Below are positions 61,413 to 64,000 of a stretch of 64,000 nucleotides of DNA, one piece after another. The number at the start of each line of letters is the position of its first letter. Within the stretch, counting starts at the first letter, position 1. The position numbers and the translations under genes were made by a program. The stretch comes from Pelagovum pacificum (GTDB lineage: Bacteria; Pseudomonadota; Alphaproteobacteria; Rhodobacterales; Rhodobacteraceae). The notes under the pieces are model-generated. The model searched no databases. It saw only the letters and a list, made by a program, of their open reading frames with translations, and was not told the origin of the DNA. Location: positions 1,984,001 to 2,048,000 of the forward strand of contig NZ_CP065915.1 of assembly GCF_016134045.1 (NCBI RefSeq), read 5' to 3'.

Positions 61413-61838
61413 TTAGCCGTCTTCGCCATCGTCCGCAAGGGGGCTTTCGCCACTGTCGTCAAGCGATGGTGCCGCTTCGACCATCGGCTTGGAGCGACGG
61501 ATGCGGCAGATGAAGACCTTGGCGTTGGCGAGGTCTTTCTCGCGGTTGATCTTGACCTTGCCGAGCGGTGGCAGGTTCAGCTCCTCACCGCTCTCGATCG
61601 CATCGCCGAGGACGGCCAGCGCGGCTTCGACGGCCGGCTTCACATCGCGCTTCTTGCCACCCGACAGCTCCACCACGCGGTCGATGAAGTCCTTCTTCTT
61701 CAGCTCGGCCCCGACGACGACGGGCGTGTCCGACACCACCGTGGGCTTCGGAGCGGCGGCGGGTTTGCGCGTCGGAGTGGTCTTGGGGCCTGTCGTCTTG
61801 GCGGCGGTCGTGCGGGTCTTCGTGGTTTTCGTGGCCAT
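61413..61838 (-). CDS. HU-family DNA-binding protein with histone-H1-like N-terminal tail
   Basis: A 141-residue nucleoid protein. The N-terminal ~45 residues are a low-complexity Lys/Thr/Ala/Pro tail (MATKTTKTRTTAAKTTGPKT ...). The rest is the HU/IHF fold: LKKKDFIDRVVELSGGKKRDVKPAVEAALAVLGDAIESGEELNLPPLGKVKINREKDL. The usual arm RNPATG is not present, and the sequence ends in an acidic tail (SLDDSGESPLADDGEDG). Normal HU is about 90 residues. It follows lon on the same strand behind its terminator. Such fusions resemble mycobacterial HupB in layout only with the basic region at the other end. Confidence 0.85.
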   Translation of the reverse strand: MATKTTKTRTTAAKTTGPKTTPTRKPAAAPKPTVVSDTPVVVGAELKKKDFIDRVVELSGGKKRDVKPAVEAALAVLGDAIESGEELNLPPLGKVKINREKDLANAKVFICRIRRSKPMVEAAPSLDDSGESPLADDGEDG

Positions 61839-61980
61839 GATCTGCCTGTCCCGTTTGGCTGCTTCGCTGCCCCGAGGTTACACGGGGCGTCTCGGGCAAG
61901 GCTACTCGCCATTTGGGGCCGAACGCAGACATAGCCCTGACATTCCTGCCGCAGTTCGCGTTGTTGCCATCAAGACAAGC

Positions 61981-62010
61981 AAAAAGGGCGCGCCCGGAGG
62001 CACGCCCTTT
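61981..62010 (-). terminator. Rho-independent terminator after lon
   Basis: On the minus strand AAAGGGCG, a loop and CGCCCTTTTT form a stem followed by a T-run, 20 bases after the lon stop. It separates lon from the HU gene. Confidence 0.8.
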
Positions 62011-62030
62011 CCGAAATCGTCCTGATCCGC

Positions 62031-64000
62031 TCAGTGCGCGACGGCGCCGGCGCGTTCGTTGGCGCGACGCATCGCGGCGGCCTCGGCCTCTGCGGCGGCT
62101 TCGGCCTCCTCATCCCACTCGACCGGGTCGGGCTTGCGGGTGAGCGCGAGCTCCAGCACTTCGGACACGTGAGACACCGGGATGATCTCCAGCCCCGCTT
62201 TCACGTTGTCGGGGATATCCGGCAGGTCCTTCTCGTTCTCCTCGGGGATCAGCACCGTGGTGATGCCGCCACGAAGGGCCGCGAGCAGTTTCTCCTTCAA
62301 GCCGCCGATGGCGGAGGCGTTGCCGCGCAGCGTGACTTCGCCCGTCATGGCGATGTCCTTGCGGACAGGGATCTGCGTCAGGACCGACACGATGGCGGTA
62401 ACCATTGCCAGACCCGCAGAGGGCCCGTCCTTCGGCGTCGCCCCGTCGGGCACGTGGACGTGGATGTCCCAGCCGTCGAAGCGCGGCGGCTTGACCCCGA
62501 TCTGCGGCGCGATGGAGCGCACGTAGGACGAGGCTGCGTCGATCGACTCCTTCATCACGTCGCCGAGCTTGCCGGTCGTCTTCATCCGACCCTTGCCCGG
62601 CAGGCGCAGTGCCTCGATGTTGAGCAGCTCACCCCCGACCGAAGTGTAGGCCAGCCCGGTGACGACACCGACCTGATCCTCCTTCTCGGCGAGGCCGTAG
62701 CGGTGCCGGGGCACCCCGAGGAAGTCGTCGATATTGTCCGCCGTCACCTCGATGGTTTCGGCTTCCTTCTTGACGATCTTCGTCACGGCCTTGCGGGCGA
62801 CCTTGGCGATCTCACGCTCCATGTTCCGCACGCCCGCTTCGCGGGTGTAGGTGCGCACGATGGCGGTCAGCGCGTCGTCGGCGACGGAGAATTCCTTCGG
62901 CTTGAGACCGTGGTTCTTCATCACCTTGGGCAGCAGGTGCTGCTTGCCGATCTCACGCTTCTCGTCCTCGGTGTAGCCGGCGAGCGAGATGATCTCCATC
63001 CGGTCCAGCAGCGGGCCCGGCATGTTGTAGGAGTTCGCCGTCGTCAGGAACATCACGTTGCTGAGGTCGTATTCCACTTCGAGATAGTGGTCCACGAAGG
63101 TCCCGTTCTGCTCCGGGTCGAGCACCTCCAGCATCGCCGAAGCCGGATCGCCACGGAAGTCCTGCCCCATCTTGTCGATCTCGTCGAGCAGGATGAGCGG
63201 GTTCGTGGTCTTCGCCTTCTTCAGCGCCTGAATGATCTTGCCAGGCATGGAGCCGATGTAGGTCCGGCGGTGGCCGCGGATCTCGGATTCGTCACGCACG
63301 CCGCCGAGCGAAATGCGGATGAACTCGCGTCCCGTTGCCTTGGCGACCGACTTGCCGAGGGAGGTCTTGCCGACGCCCGGAGGACCGACGAGGCACATGA
63401 TCGGCCCCTTCAGCTTCTTCGAGCGCTGCTGGACCGCGAGATATTCGACGATCCGCTCCTTCACCTTGTCGAGGCCGTAGTGATCCTGGTCGAGGATGTC
63501 CTCGGCGCGGCCGAGATCCTTCTTCACGCGGGACTTGTTGCCCCAAGGGATCGACAGCATCCAGTCGAGGTAATTGCGCACGACCGTCGCCTCGGCCGAC
63601 ATCGGGCTCATGTTCTTGAGCTTCTTGATCTCGGCTTCGGCCTTCTCTTTGGCCTCTTTCGAGAACTTGGTGTTGGCGACCTTCTCTTCCAGCTCGGCGA
63701 TCTCGTTGGCGCCATCGTCGCCATCGCCCAGCTCGCGCTGGATCGCCTTCATCTGTTCGTTCAGGTAATATTCACGCTGCGTCCGCTCCATCTGGGACTT
63801 CACGCGGGTCTTGATCTTCTTCTCGACCTGCAGGACCGACAGTTCGCCCTGCATCAGGCCATAGACCTTCTCAAGACGCTCGCTGACGGAGAGCGTCTCG
63901 AGCAGTTCCTGCTTTTGGGCGACTTCGATGCCGAGGTGACCGGCTACGAGGTCGGCAAGCTTCGCCGGCTCGGTCGCTTCGGACACGGCGGAGAGCGCCT
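62031..64000 (-). CDS. lon: ATP-dependent protease Lon, N-terminus outside the window
   Basis: The frame is open to the last base, so the start lies beyond 64000. The last ~655 residues are present. AAA+ motifs: Walker [14 protein letters not shown], Walker [13 protein letters not shown], and sensor [16 protein letters not shown]. The protease domain has the Ser-Lys dyad, Ser in [11 protein letters not shown] and Lys in [15 protein letters not shown]. The C-terminus is an acidic Glu/Ala run ([17 protein letters not shown]). It degrades misfolded and regulatory proteins. A terminator follows the stop. Confidence 0.97.
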   Translation of the reverse strand, partial: ALSAVSEATEPAKLADLVAGHLGIEVAQKQELLETLSVSERLEKVYGLMQGELSVLQVEKKIKTRVKSQMERTQREYYLNEQMKAIQRELGDGDDGANEIAELEEKVANTKFSKEAKEKAEAEIKKLKNMSPMSAEATVVRNYLDWMLSIPWGNKSRVKKDLGRAEDILDQDHYGLDKVKERIVEYLAVQQRSKKLKGPIMCLVGPPGVGKTSLGKSVAKATGREFIRISLGGVRDESEIRGHRRTYIGSMPGKIIQALKKAKTTNPLILLDEIDKMGQDFRGDPASAMLEVLDPEQNGTFVDHYLEVEYDLSNVMFLTTANSYNMPGPLLDRMEIISLAGYTEDEKREIGKQHLLPKVMKNHGLKPKEFSVADDALTAIVRTYTREAGVRNMEREIAKVARKAVTKIVKKEAETIEVTADNIDDFLGVPRHRYGLAEKEDQVGVVTGLAYTSVGGELLNIEALRLPGKGRMKTTGKLGDVMKESIDAASSYVRSIAPQIGVKPPRFDGWDIHVHVPDGATPKDGPSAGLAMVTAIVSVLTQIPVRKDIAMTGEVTLRGNASAIGGLKEKLLAALRGGITTVLIPEENEKDLPDIPDNVKAGLEIIPVSHVSEVLELALTRKPDPVEWDEEAEAAAEAEAAAMRRANERAGAVAH

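Overview
This is high-GC alphaproteobacterial chromosome, most likely from the Rhodobacteraceae/Roseobacter group. The evidence is gene content: DUF6477 and DUF6456 proteins, an aglEFGAK alpha-glucoside operon, TAXI-type TRAP transport, a non-pyrrolysine MttB homologue, Fur/Mur, IalB, and the lineage's dispersed repeat that ends in CCCCCGAGAATATTTG. It looks like ordinary core chromosome. There are no intact insertion sequences, phage genes or CRISPR arrays. About 57 protein genes, one tRNA and several regulatory elements can be supported.

Layout. 1-9.0 kb: end of a catalase gene; an SRPBCC/ArsR operon behind a perfect palindromic operator; divergent DUF6456 and DUF6477 genes; an MttB-family methyltransferase; guaA with a DUF218 protein and a DMT exporter; a FadL-like outer membrane protein. 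9.1-18.1 kb: a second DMT exporter, mfd, a membrane protein, hemB, divergent methyltransferase and glycosyltransferase genes, and a Tat/SYLF lipoprotein. 18.2-28.3 kb: a sugar-utilisation island. aglEFGAK points left and aglR, a GH1 beta-glucosidase and glk point right, with two LacI-type palindromes between them. 28.4-31.3 kb: Fur/Mur, a third DMT exporter, and enolase coupled to a DUF4180 protein. 31.4-40.7 kb: an FAD oxidoreductase, a cupin, a PRC-barrel protein, aroB-aroK, and a divergent run from a 52-residue membrane peptide through a secreted 519-residue unknown to xerD, then a CNNM/CorC protein and a DUF3616 protein. 40.8-43.4 kb: a HerA-like ATPase and an IalB protein, separated by a gene-free stretch with two terminators that probably mark small RNAs. 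43.5-49.6 kb: envelope genes in the order L,D-transpeptidase, second LpxD, dedicated ACP and ketosynthase, with an oxidoreductase convergent to the last and a DUF882 protein divergent from the first. 49.6-54.4 kb: an isolated sulfotransferase and a TAXI-TRAP/DUF1850 operon. 54.4-61.2 kb: a four-gene molybdenum-hydroxylase operon divergent from a two-component system. 61.3-64 kb: tRNA-Val(CAC), an HU protein with a histone-H1-like tail, and lon, which is cut by the window edge.

How genes work together. The agl region imports alpha-glucosides (AglEFGK), hydrolyses them in the cytoplasm (AglA, and the GH1 enzyme for beta-linked glucosides) and phosphorylates the glucose (Glk), under AglR control. 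The ldt-lpxD2-acp-KS run suggests a dedicated acyl chain made on its own ACP for an envelope amino sugar. The 2Fe-2S/Moco dehydrogenase, PmtA-like methyltransferase and SDR form one translationally coupled unit. It is probably controlled by the adjacent OmpR-type pair, because the shared intergenic region holds two oppositely oriented pairs of 10-bp-spaced TTGTA octamers. The last two systems and the small-RNA locus are the best candidates for undescribed biology here.
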